Shown: positions 25,268 to 33,198, counted from the stretch's first letter. The stretch is 48,066 bases of DNA from Acidobacteriota bacterium (GCA_003223935.1 QHXQ01000047.1:1-48066); one strand, 5' to 3'. Numbers and translations are program-made. Notes: generated from the sequence alone by a model not told the origin.

Positions 25268-26935
25268 TTACGTGCCGCCGAGCATCGCGGCGGCTACTTT
25301 GTTCAGAAAACCGGCCGGATACTGCTTCTCTTCCGGCTTGCCGTAAGGGCAGCCCTGCGGAAAACTCCAGCGATCATTGACGCAGAACGTGCAAGGGCCG
25401 TCGCTGCGAGAGAGGAAGCCCGCATGTCCATTCTTGGCCGGCGTATAGGCCATCTGCCCTTTGCTGAACATCTCTGCCAACAAGCCGGCCATCATCTGAT
25501 GCGGATCGTAGTAGGCAGCCAGCAACTCGCTTGCGGCCGAAGCGAATTTCGTCTTGATCTCCGCGAGCACCGCCGCCGTGTCTTTCACGATGCCGAACGC
25601 GGCAAAGCCGCCCGCAGGTTTTTCGACCTGCATACGCGCATCCGTGTGCAGAAACTTCGCCGCGTCCGGGTGCGCCGTCGTGAAAGCTTTCAACGTTTCG
25701 GCGCTCATACGGAACTGCGGCAGGAAGTTTGTGTCGTAAGAGAAGTGCGGCGTGACCACCAAGCGCGTCGAGATATTGTAGCTGTGGCCGTCAATTTTGG
25801 TCTTAAATTCCAGACGGCATTCGTGCTGCGTCATCAGCCGCAACAACGTGTAAGGGCCGTCCTCTGGAAAATTGGGCAGCGCCGGGTGCGCCTGAATTAA
25901 ATGCCCATAAGCCTTGTGGAACATATTCCAAGAAGACTGGCCGACGAGAAACAGAATGGCGGGGCGCGTCTGCACCAGTTGCTTCAGCGCCCAAGCGTTC
26001 TTCTGGGTGCAGTTTGAGATCACCGTGTTGACGCTCTGGCTCGTGCCGCCCAACCACTCCGGCCCCCAGTGCGGTGAAGCGCACGCCACCATGTCGAGTT
26101 GGCCCACGTCCTCGCCCACACGCAGGTGCGCATCCTTGTGCCCTTTCTGCACGAGAAACTTTTGAAAGCTCCCAAGCACGGGCACCATCTGCATGTAGTA
26201 GCCGATGGGTTGGCCGTACACGTCTGTCTTGTGCCCGGCCGGAACGTTGAGCCGCGCCGCCAACACGTCGCCCTGTTTGAAATGGTCGCGCGTGTTCACG
26301 AGCACGACGTAACGCGGCTCGCCCAACTTGCCGGCCAGATGGATCACGGTCGGGTTCGGCTCGCCGTCATACTGCACACGCAGGTCGTAAGCTGGCGCGT
26401 CCGTTTTGCGGGTCGCGTCGAGCATGACGCCCGCTTTCTCGGCTTTGATCTGCCCTTCAGGCAGCAGGAACTTCTCCGCGAATTTTAAGTCGAAGTGCTC
26501 TTGATAGACCGAGCGATAGCGATAATAGTAAGCGTACTTCGTCCACGAATCGGTGTTGTGGTCGCTCGAAAAACTTGGATAGCACCAAGAAGCGCCGGTT
26601 GTGCCCGGCGCAAACGCCGTCAGATTCGGATTGATACCGATGGTCATGATCGGCGCTTTGCGGCAACCGTCCATCACCTCTGCGTCAGGGAATGTGGGCT
26701 GACGGGTCGTGCCTTGCAGCCAGACGAATGACTTCGGAGCGCCGACGGGTTCTTGCTCCTTCGGCGTGTTCGAGTTGAAGTCGTAGGACGGATATGGCCC
26801 GTAAGGTTGTATGGCTGTATTTTCGGGCCAGAAGAAGTTGCACGTGCCGCAGGTGCGCACGTTGTAAACCAATTCGACTTCAAGCGGGTCTTTCGTCGGC
26901 TTGGGATTGAGTTCGCGTGGTGGATCGTATGACAT
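25268..26935 (-). CDS. Large Fe-S uracil-DNA-glycosylase-like protein
   Basis: Seventh and last gene of the minus-strand island; 555 aa, soluble. I read it as a divergent, enlarged member of the UDG superfamily. C29 and C32 (TCGTCNFF), C285 (MVACASPHW) and C309 (SNCTQKNAWALKQL) have the order of the four [4Fe-4S] ligands of family 4/5 UDGs. The segment TRPAILFLVGQSSWNMF matches the P-K-V-I-V-x-L-G strand that follows the fourth Cys. IMTIGINPNLTAFAPG (96-111) resembles the first active-site motif, and TPHFSYDTN (395-403) the His-Pro-Ser motif. Residues 115-275 and 405-555 are unfamiliar; the tail has another Cys group, C515, C518, C529. AGGAG lies 7 nt before the ATG. Base specificity is unknown. 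Confidence 0.6.
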   Translation of the reverse strand: MSYDPPRELNPKPTKDPLEVELVYNVRTCGTCNFFWPENTAIQPYGPYPSYDFNSNTPKEQEPVGAPKSFVWLQGTTRQPTFPDAEVMDGCRKAPIMTIGINPNLTAFAPGTTGASWCYPSFSSDHNTDSWTKYAYYYRYRSVYQEHFDLKFAEKFLLPEGQIKAEKAGVMLDATRKTDAPAYDLRVQYDGEPNPTVIHLAGKLGEPRYVVLVNTRDHFKQGDVLAARLNVPAGHKTDVYGQPIGYYMQMVPVLGSFQKFLVQKGHKDAHLRVGEDVGQLDMVACASPHWGPEWLGGTSQSVNTVISNCTQKNAWALKQLVQTRPAILFLVGQSSWNMFHKAYGHLIQAHPALPNFPEDGPYTLLRLMTQHECRLEFKTKIDGHSYNISTRLVVTPHFSYDTNFLPQFRMSAETLKAFTTAHPDAAKFLHTDARMQVEKPAGGFAAFGIVKDTAAVLAEIKTKFASAASELLAAYYDPHQMMAGLLAEMFSKGQMAYTPAKNGHAGFLSRSDGPCTFCVNDRWSFPQGCPYGKPEEKQYPAGFLNKVAAAMLGGT

Positions 26936-26945
26936 GGTCTTTCTC

Positions 26946-27650
26946 CTATTTCTTGGCGGGCATTGATTCGCCCAAGTGCTTCGGGTCGTCGTCGTAGATC
27001 AACTCCGCTTTGGTCTGCACCTGCACGCGGCGATTGTCTGTGACGGCGCTCGTTTCCTGCTTGGGCTTTAATTTATTGGCCATCGTGTTGGCCACTTTGG
27101 AAAACTTTAATTCGACTATGCCTTGCTGCGCCTTAGCCGCCAAGCCAGCCACGTGCGCGGAGAGAATCTGATAGAAGTCGGGCGGGCGCGTGATGACGTG
27201 TGCGAGGTAAGTTGTCTCCGGCGTTTGAAAGCAGTAATAGGTTAGCTCTTTCAAAGCGGCGGCATTGACGAAACTGCGATAGAAGATCGCGCGGGTGACT
27301 TTGACCGTGAGCGCGGGGATGACGACCGGTGCTTTGGCGAGATCATCGAAGGGCCAAGCGCCTCTGTAGAGTTTGCCCGTGAACGTGCGCAAGGGCGTTT
27401 TGGCGTCGGGCGCAAGGGTCGGCAGCACGAGAGGGTCGCTCACGAGCACATAAGCTGTTGCTTTCGTCTGCTTCTGATCGTCGAGATAAGTCTTTACGGG
27501 ATCGCTCCCGTCTGTGGTCGAGAGGCCGACCTCCAAGAAGACTTGCGCCTGATGCGGGGCCATGAACATCGGGATGTGCGAGAGCACTAACGACCGCTTG
27601 CCCAGCAGACTGAACCCATGATTGCTTTTCTCTGGCATAGGCATGACCAT
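26946..27650 (-). CDS. Hypothetical protein, island gene 6
   Basis: Not recognised. 234 aa, soluble, no signal peptide or membrane segment. The N-terminal half (LLGKRSLVLSHIPMFMAPHQ, then AQVFLEVGL) looks like alternating beta strands; a His/Met-containing stretch HIPMFMAPHQ could bind metal or heme. The C-terminus (NKLKPKQETSAVTDNRRVQV, KAELIYDDDP) is polar and charged. The ATG at 27650 has AGGAG 9 nt upstream; in-frame ATGs follow at 27644 and 27638. It is 10 bp upstream of the UDG-like gene and 32 bp downstream of the lectin-like gene, so it is part of the same transcript. Confidence 0.65.
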   Translation of the reverse strand: MVMPMPEKSNHGFSLLGKRSLVLSHIPMFMAPHQAQVFLEVGLSTTDGSDPVKTYLDDQKQTKATAYVLVSDPLVLPTLAPDAKTPLRTFTGKLYRGAWPFDDLAKAPVVIPALTVKVTRAIFYRSFVNAAALKELTYYCFQTPETTYLAHVITRPPDFYQILSAHVAGLAAKAQQGIVELKFSKVANTMANKLKPKQETSAVTDNRRVQVQTKAELIYDDDPKHLGESMPAKK

Positions 27651-27682
27651 TTGTCATCTCTCCTTGCAGCTAGACACCGGAC

Positions 27683-28069
27683 TCACTGAACAACCATGAA
27701 AGAGAAATCGCCATTGCGCACAGATCGGTAAGACTGATCGGCAACGGGATTGAAGAGTATGACGACGAAGCCGGTCGGGCTGACCTTTCCGTAATTCGCC
27801 GATAGCATGGGCGCGTCGAGCGAGCGGCACGCACCGACCAGCACGGTGTAAGGGCCGTTGATCGGTTTATCGAAGGTGACGAGCACTTGACCGACGGGCG
27901 GCGGCCCCGGCACGCCGGGCCAGTCAATTGGGCGCACGCTCCAGTTCTCTGTGCCGGAGGCGCGCGTGTACACGCCCTTCGTCATATCGAAGGCGATCAT
28001 CCCGTGATGCGTAATATTGGGCGCGGCGGTGTTTTGCTCAGGCGCGGCGGCGGCGTTTTTCTTGGCCAT
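27683..28069 (-). CDS. H-type lectin-like small protein, island gene 5
   Basis: 128 aa, soluble. After an Ala/Asn-rich leader beginning MAKKNAAAAPEQ, the body is a beta-sandwich-like sequence: VGQVLVTFDKPINGPYTVLV, then NYGKVSPTGFVVILFNPVAD and VRNGDFSFMVVQ. The pattern (V-x-F-x-x-P-F-x-x-P-x-V-x-V, later V-x-x-x-G-F, then a final aromatic strand) is like the H-type lectin domain, which trimerises and binds sugars. The call is by pattern only. The start has GGAG about 12 nt upstream. It shares the MAKK start with the propeller-like protein of the same operon. Located 18 bp downstream of the DyP peroxidase gene. Confidence 0.5.
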   Translation of the reverse strand: MAKKNAAAAPEQNTAAPNITHHGMIAFDMTKGVYTRASGTENWSVRPIDWPGVPGPPPVGQVLVTFDKPINGPYTVLVGACRSLDAPMLSANYGKVSPTGFVVILFNPVADQSYRSVRNGDFSFMVVQ

Positions 28070-28087
28070 GAAAGATTCTGTCTCCGT

Positions 28088-29482
28088 CTATTCAAAGAAT
28101 ACGTCGCCGGGATAGCTGTGCTGCTCCGGCGGCACGAAGAAGTAGCAGCCTTCAATCGGGGTGATGATCTCGCCGACCGGATTCAGCAAGCCGTCCGTGC
28201 TGCGGCGGAAGTCGGGATTGATGAGCCAGATGTTGTTGATGAACTCGAAGCCGGTCTGTTGAATGTTGTTCTGGAAGCAGATGAAGTGGATGCCGTATTC
28301 AACTTCGCCGGTCTGCGGATTGAGTTCTGAGTAGGCTACGCCACGCCGGCGCAAGCGAATGTCCTGCGTGTTGAAGACGTTCGAGTGGCCGACTTGCACG
28401 GGCGGGAACGGCCCCATGAACGGCGCGGTCGCGCCGCCGCGCGCCTTGAGCGCGTGCGCCTCGTTGAAGGTCAGATTGATCTCCGTGTGGTCCGGCTCGT
28501 TCTCAAGCGGCTTGTGCGACGCGCGGCTGATCGCTTGCCCCGTGTGTGGATTGCGCCCGATGGCGTGCCGACGTGCTTCCTCGCCCTTGTATTTCTTGCC
28601 GTAAAAATCAGTGATCTCAAAGTCGTCTGAGAACCACTTATCAATGTTCTCTTGATACTTCCGGTAAGCCAGATACGTGCCGCCATCGTAGCGCGGGTCG
28701 TCACGAACTTCCGAAGGCTGGCCCGGATAGACCGCACTCGGCGTCGGCAGATAGATTTTGCTGCGATACCAGAGCGGATCGGTCTTCAACTTTTCTTGCA
28801 GATCGCTCGTGCCATCGAAGAAACCGATGTGCGCTTTGCCGTCGCCGCGCGAAAAGCCTTGTTGAATTCCTGCGACCTCAAGCCCGTTCGGATCGACGAC
28901 GCGCTTGCGGATGGCGTCCCAGAAGTCAATCGCCAGATAGAGGTTCTCACAATCGATCTGCAACAGGATGTCGGCTTCACCGGCCGCGAGCCATTGGTTG
29001 TACGCAGCCTGCACGGCCTCCGGCGTCGGCGTCTTGCCGCCGGTCTGTTTGGTGAGCAACGTCTGTATCCAACCTTGATCGCCGGCCGCGTTCATCGTGC
29101 GCAGGTAGAGCGGGACGTAACGGTCTTTCATCCCGAAGCGCGTCGGCTTGCGCGGCGTGAAGACGCCGCCCGGCGGAAAGTTCGGGACCGGTTCTTCGTT
29201 CTGCCGCCCCTTAGAGCCGATGGGGCCGAGGAAGAAGCGCAGCCCGAAGCCGACGAGCAGATTCAGGTGCAGGTCGCCGACGACGTACTGCGGTTCGCGG
29301 CTGCCGTCCGGCGCGTGCTTGTGCGCGAAGGTGCGCAAAGGGTTCATCTTCTCGTCCTGCACGGCTTGAAGACCTTTCAGCACCGTGATGATCTTTTTCC
29401 GGTCATCGAACGGCGCGTTCAGCTTGACGAGAAGCATAAAGTCGGCGGGATTGTCGTCCACGCCGGGGCGGGGGTTGTACAT
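28088..29482 (-). CDS. DyP-type heme peroxidase
   Basis: Dye-decolorizing peroxidase, 464 aa, heme enzyme using H2O2. The family motif GxxDG is GFFDGTSD at 220-227, with catalytic Asp223. The proximal His is probably His366 (VQVGHSNVF), and the distal Arg lies in RLRRRGVAYSE (377-387). The beta-sheet core strands ADILLQIDCENLYLAIDFWD and GIHFICFQNNIQQTGFEFIN are also typical. No Tat signal, so cytosolic, and no obvious encapsulin-targeting tail. Insertions, for example about 230-330, make it longer than the common 300-350-residue DyPs. No encapsulin gene is in the window. It sits centrally in the seven-gene island, whose other members are not usual DyP partners. Confidence 0.9.
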   Translation of the reverse strand: MYNPRPGVDDNPADFMLLVKLNAPFDDRKKIITVLKGLQAVQDEKMNPLRTFAHKHAPDGSREPQYVVGDLHLNLLVGFGLRFFLGPIGSKGRQNEEPVPNFPPGGVFTPRKPTRFGMKDRYVPLYLRTMNAAGDQGWIQTLLTKQTGGKTPTPEAVQAAYNQWLAAGEADILLQIDCENLYLAIDFWDAIRKRVVDPNGLEVAGIQQGFSRGDGKAHIGFFDGTSDLQEKLKTDPLWYRSKIYLPTPSAVYPGQPSEVRDDPRYDGGTYLAYRKYQENIDKWFSDDFEITDFYGKKYKGEEARRHAIGRNPHTGQAISRASHKPLENEPDHTEINLTFNEAHALKARGGATAPFMGPFPPVQVGHSNVFNTQDIRLRRRGVAYSELNPQTGEVEYGIHFICFQNNIQQTGFEFINNIWLINPDFRRSTDGLLNPVGEIITPIEGCYFFVPPEQHSYPGDVFFE

Positions 29483-29522
29483 AGAATTGATTGCTCCATT
29501 TGTAGTGTTATCGTGTGCCCGG

Positions 29523-30356
29523 TCAAGTATTGGAGTTACCTACCAGTGGGAAGCGTATGTTGAAACTCTCGCCGCCCGTCACGTTGAGACCCGGATAATG
29601 TGCGGTCAGCGAAGACTCGACGGGCGTAGAGACGTAAGGTTGCAGCAAGACAAGCTCGGCCAATTTCGCCAGATCAGAGATTTGGCCCTTGAGCGAGGCC
29701 GCTTCATTTGTCCAGTGTTCCCAGTAAAGCACCCAATCTGCGTTGACGCAGACGACCGCGCCCTCAAGCCCTTTCGGGCGATGCTCTCTGACGTGTTTCA
29801 GAAATTTGAGCAGACTCGCGGCAAAGCTTTTGGGCGCGACTGTGCCTTTGCGCGTGCCGACGAAGAGCTGGGTGAAACCGGACTGCCAATCGGCCGCATC
29901 CGTGAACAGATGATAAGGCGTATCGAACGCAAGCTCGTCAGCGAGCAGAACGGGAAAGCCACTCTGGCTGGCCGGGAACGCAAAGACGGTTGAGTGCAGC
30001 GAGGAATAGGCGCGACCCGCTACGACCTGTTTGGTGTCGGTGTAGGCTTGCTGGGTTTCGTAAAAGACGAGCGCGATCTCGTCGGGCACGCCCGCCGGTT
30101 TATCGAGCGGCGAGACGGTCGGCAAATAGGCGGTCAGCCCGTAGAGGCGTTGGAGTTGCGCGGTGACGGGGATGAACACGCTGCCCAAGGCCGTAAGAAA
30201 ATCTTTGGGCGCGAGCGTCGAGAGCCGGTAGCCGCGCCACACTCTGACCGCATCGGGCGGAACACTCTTAGCGGCAGCCTTTGGTTTAGCCGCAGGCTTT
30301 TTAGCCGCAGCCTTCGTTGTCGTCTTCCGGCGGTTGGATTTTTTTGCTGGGGGCAT
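29523..30356 (-). CDS. Hypothetical protein with histone-H1-like Lys/Ala tail, island gene 3
   Basis: 277 aa, soluble. The first about 35 residues are Lys/Ala/Pro repeats (AAAKKPAAKPKAAAKS), like bacterial histone-H1-type tails that bind DNA or polyanions. The rest is an unrecognised globular domain beginning VRVWRGYRLSTLAPKDFLTA, with conserved-looking IALVFYETQQAYTDTKQVVA, an aromatic stretch VNADWVLYWEHWTNEAASLK and a C-terminus ending in FPLVGNSNT. The ATG at 30356 (GAGG 8 nt upstream) is preferred over a TTG one codon earlier. Spacing to neighbours is 29 and 40 bp. I cannot assign a function. Confidence 0.65.
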   Translation of the reverse strand: MPPAKKSNRRKTTTKAAAKKPAAKPKAAAKSVPPDAVRVWRGYRLSTLAPKDFLTALGSVFIPVTAQLQRLYGLTAYLPTVSPLDKPAGVPDEIALVFYETQQAYTDTKQVVAGRAYSSLHSTVFAFPASQSGFPVLLADELAFDTPYHLFTDAADWQSGFTQLFVGTRKGTVAPKSFAASLLKFLKHVREHRPKGLEGAVVCVNADWVLYWEHWTNEAASLKGQISDLAKLAELVLLQPYVSTPVESSLTAHYPGLNVTGGESFNIRFPLVGNSNT

Positions 30357-30385
30357 CAATCAGTCCTCACAAGTGTACACATACT

Positions 30386-31330
30386 TTATGTGACCAAGAG
30401 AAAAGCATTGTCGCCCGCGCCGAGCGGCACGACCTGAGTTGCGTTGGCTTTGGCCGTCAGCGTGGCGACGGTCGTCCACCCCATGCAATCGCTGTGAAAG
30501 CGGTTGAGCGTCATCTGTCCGTTCTTCATGTAGGTGACGAAGTACGGATCGCCATTGCCGAGGACGAGCGGTTGCACGATGTCGAGCGTCTGCGCATCCT
30601 TGAGCGCGGCGTTGAGATTGGAAGCGACCTCGGTGGTCCCGGCCGCAAGGTTGTCAAGCACGTGATCAATGTTCACGTTCGGCTTCCACGTGTTCGTTTT
30701 GAAGAAAAAGTTCTCGCCGCCAAGCTGGAAGAAAGCGAACCGCGTCCAGCCTTTGGCCCAGACGTGCGACCATTGGGGCGTCATCAGGAGCGGCGGCGTA
30801 TTGGGCGGCGAGGTGGCAATCGTGGACATCGTGTAGGTCGCCACATAACCGTTCGCGCCGTTGTAACCGAGAAAAACCACAATGCCAAAGCAGACGAAGG
30901 CCTTGAGCGTCGTAAATCCTTGCGTCAGGGCCGGCTCATGGTTGCGGAAAAATTTGTACGGGCCGGAGATGGAGAGATCGTTGGCGATGGAGAAGATCGA
31001 GAACACGCCGTCCTTGGCTTTATAACAGGCCACGAAGGGTTTGTTGCCGAGCGTGAACGGCTCGATGATGTCGTAGCCAGCGCCAACCTTGAACTTGCCC
31101 GTCGCCGTCTGCAACCAAGGGGCGCTCGCGGTGAACTCGTACAAGTCTGGCGCGTCGGCGGTCGCGTTATAGCCGAGCAGGTAGGTCTTACCTTGCACCG
31201 TGACCGGCGTCAGATTCGCGTAGCTCGCCTTGAGCGTCGTCGGCTGCGCAACCTCTTTCACCGTCAGTTGGTTGATATTGTCGGTCTGCGCGACCGAGTA
31301 AATGATCGACTTCTCTTGTTTCTTGGCCAT
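30386..31330 (-). CDS. Propeller-like repeat protein, island gene 2
   Basis: 314 aa, soluble, beta-rich. Repeated blade-like segments of about 45-50 residues are visible: TPVTVQGKTYLLGYN-LYEF, EPFTLGNKPFVACYK-FSIFSI, KAFVCFGIVVFLGYN-ATYTM, TRFAFFQLGGENFFFK, QPLVLGNGDPYFVTYMK-LNRF. Each has a hydrophobic strand, a turn with Gly/Asn, then an aromatic strand, like tectonin or fucose-lectin propellers. It begins MAKKQEKS, as does the lectin-like protein of the operon. ATG with GGGAG 10 nt upstream. No catalytic motif; a binding or scaffold role is inferred. Confidence 0.6.
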   Translation of the reverse strand: MAKKQEKSIIYSVAQTDNINQLTVKEVAQPTTLKASYANLTPVTVQGKTYLLGYNATADAPDLYEFTASAPWLQTATGKFKVGAGYDIIEPFTLGNKPFVACYKAKDGVFSIFSIANDLSISGPYKFFRNHEPALTQGFTTLKAFVCFGIVVFLGYNGANGYVATYTMSTIATSPPNTPPLLMTPQWSHVWAKGWTRFAFFQLGGENFFFKTNTWKPNVNIDHVLDNLAAGTTEVASNLNAALKDAQTLDIVQPLVLGNGDPYFVTYMKNGQMTLNRFHSDCMGWTTVATLTAKANATQVVPLGAGDNAFLLVT

Positions 31331-31348
31331 CGCCGCGTCGCTCCCTTC

Positions 31349-32500
31349 TCAACTCTTATCGCCAAAGCCGGCAATGATCGCCCACGTTGTCAACGCGCTC
31401 ATCACCGTCGTCCAGTAGCCGAACTTCTGGTAGTAATAGACGGCGCATTGCTCCTGCATCTTGTTATCCAAGTGCCCGTTGATGGTCGGGTCGGACAGGT
31501 TGCGCACGCAGGCCCAAAGCGGCGGCTTCGATATTTCGCTGCACGCTAGCCCCAAGCACGCATCGTCCATCTCGACGGCCATGCCGAGTTTGTCCAGATT
31601 GTTGGTGCTCGTGCCGAACTCGAAAATGTCGGTCGTGAGAATCGGGTGAAATTCCGGGATGCCGCTGACACCGTCGAGATGAATCTTCGTCGGATAGGTG
31701 TTGGGCGAGCAGCCGCAGTGCTTATCGGGCGGCGTACCCTTAGGCACGATCTTGCCGGTCAGATGCTCGGCGAATGACTTCATTAGCTTCTCGGCTTGCG
31801 GGATGTGCTTCACGGGGATCGTCCAATTCGACTTGAAGGTCTTGCCATTAAACGGCGCTGACTTGAAGTCCTTAAAACAAGTAAAGCGCGCAGCGCGGCT
31901 CACCGAGACATCGCCGAGGGACATGCTGCAATAGACGCCGCCGCTCGTGCCGGTCGTCAGGAAAAGCTTGGGCCGCGCGTCGGCGATCATCTGGGCGAAC
32001 ATATCTTTGATCGGTAGCGACATGGTGCCGTCCGGCAACTTCTTGGCGTCCTCGTGCATGTGCAGTTCCGTCTTATAGATCAACACTTTCAACTTGTTGA
32101 TCTCGACGACGAAATAGCTGCCCAAACGCTTGCTCATCCTTGACGGGCCGCGCGGCCCGATCTGCGGCAGATAATGTTTCTCGAAATTCTTTGCGTAGGG
32201 ATACCAACTGGTTCTATCGAAGCCCGGTGTCAGCACGTCAGCCATCGCTTGGGATTCGGCGGCTGTGTCCACCATGGCGATCACGTCCACGCGCGGCAGC
32301 GAGTCGTTGGGGTCCGGGGCCGGATCAATCGGCTTGGGAACAGGGGCCAGCCCTTTCGGAAACGGAATATTCTTGACCTTTGGGGCCGCGACCGCCGCTA
32401 TGGCTTTCGCCGTGCTCTCCGCTTCAGCGCCGAATCTGAGACTGGTGGCCAGCTCTGAGCGGCGTTGCAGCACATCTTTATCGTATGTGTTGAATTCCAT
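31349..32500 (-). CDS. Nucleoside-phosphorylase-like (PNP/MTAN superfamily) protein, island gene 1
   Basis: First gene of the island operon, 383 aa, soluble. After a Pro/Ala-rich leader (about 35-70) comes a PNP_UDP-type fold: VDVIAMVDTAAESQAM (71-86, first strand with conserved E), LFLTTGTSGGVYCSMSLGDV (179-198; compare the family's GxAGG-x-GDV), and AVEMDDACLGLACSE (308-322; compare VEMExAA) followed by CVRNLSDP (331-338; compare VRGISD). These match the base- and ribose-binding elements. A Cys-rich insertion (HCGCSPNTYP) at 261-270 is unusual. AGGAGA is 9 nt upstream of the ATG. Likely acts on N-glycosidic bonds of nucleosides or nucleotides; the substrate is unknown. Confidence 0.65.
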   Translation of the reverse strand: MEFNTYDKDVLQRRSELATSLRFGAEAESTAKAIAAVAAPKVKNIPFPKGLAPVPKPIDPAPDPNDSLPRVDVIAMVDTAAESQAMADVLTPGFDRTSWYPYAKNFEKHYLPQIGPRGPSRMSKRLGSYFVVEINKLKVLIYKTELHMHEDAKKLPDGTMSLPIKDMFAQMIADARPKLFLTTGTSGGVYCSMSLGDVSVSRAARFTCFKDFKSAPFNGKTFKSNWTIPVKHIPQAEKLMKSFAEHLTGKIVPKGTPPDKHCGCSPNTYPTKIHLDGVSGIPEFHPILTTDIFEFGTSTNNLDKLGMAVEMDDACLGLACSEISKPPLWACVRNLSDPTINGHLDNKMQEQCAVYYYQKFGYWTTVMSALTTWAIIAGFGDKS

Positions 32501-33198
32501 AATGAGGTCTCCTAAGTTTGGACTTGCCTGTTTAGTTCCTGCGCCGCAACCTCTGCGCCTGTGATGTAAGGGGGCGCGCCAGCGCCATCGGCGCGCGCCT
32601 TCCCCTACGCTGTTATCCTCAACGAGGATGATTCGGAATATGCTCGGACAGGTCGGGTCGTTCGGACGCTTGAGAGCACGTCATATAAGGTTGTTGCAAC
32701 GGCCGGTGATAGCCTGACCGTAAGCCAACTGCTAACGTAGAACCCTGACACTGACCCGTGTTCGTGAGACCTTCAGGCAGACTGAATTAAAGATATAGCA
32801 CGTTGTCAGATAATGGGACCTATTAAAAGAGGAGGCGAAGCTTGATTCGTTCAACGAGCGTGCGCACCTTAACATAATGAATGCTTGAAATCAATGCTTA
32901 ATGATCACAGACTATTGGGATTAAGAGTGCGTTGCTGAAAATTTTCCGTTATAAACATGCGCTGGTTGGAAACGAGCAACGCATTATCACCCCGCTACTG
33001 ATCGCGGCAACTATGTTGCGCCTTGACCGATTCATTTTTGTCCAGCCACAGGCCGTGAGTCGAAATAGATACTTTCAGCCTTGTTGACGTGCGCAGCTAA
33101 TGCGGCTCCGTGCGCCGCCGCACCTCGCGGTTGACGCGCCTCGCCACGCGCGTTTAGCATTCCCATGAGCAAAATCAAATTTCGCTACGGACGCGAGG
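32501..33198. other. Gene-free, relatively AT-rich spacer upstream of the island operon
   Basis: About 700 bp between the divergent island operon and the DUF445 gene with no supportable gene. It is visibly more AT-rich than its surroundings, especially 32780-32970. Structures seen: a GC-rich hairpin of GCGCGCC (32574-32580) with GGCGCGC (32590-32596), in the 5' leader of the island operon, and ATCCTC-AAC-GAGGAT (32615-32629). No convincing promoter could be fixed for either direction; control elements for the island should lie here. Confidence 0.6.

Noticed and set aside
28088..29482. DyP peroxidase as encapsulin cargo
   Set aside because: No encapsulin shell gene in the window and the C-terminus does not show the usual targeting peptide pattern.
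28652..29563. Plus-strand open frame of about 300 codons opposite the DyP peroxidase gene
   Set aside because: Antisense of a gene with all DyP motifs; Arg-rich with no recognisable fold.
30317..31549. Long plus-strand open frame (410 codons) opposite the propeller-like gene
   Set aside because: Composition is Arg/His/Val-rich with no domain pattern; it mirrors the codon usage of the real gene on the other strand, which has a ribosome site and fits the operon.
32821..32880. Short peptide gene after AGAGGAGG near 32830
   Set aside because: Only about 11 codons from a TTG, with nothing to support expression.
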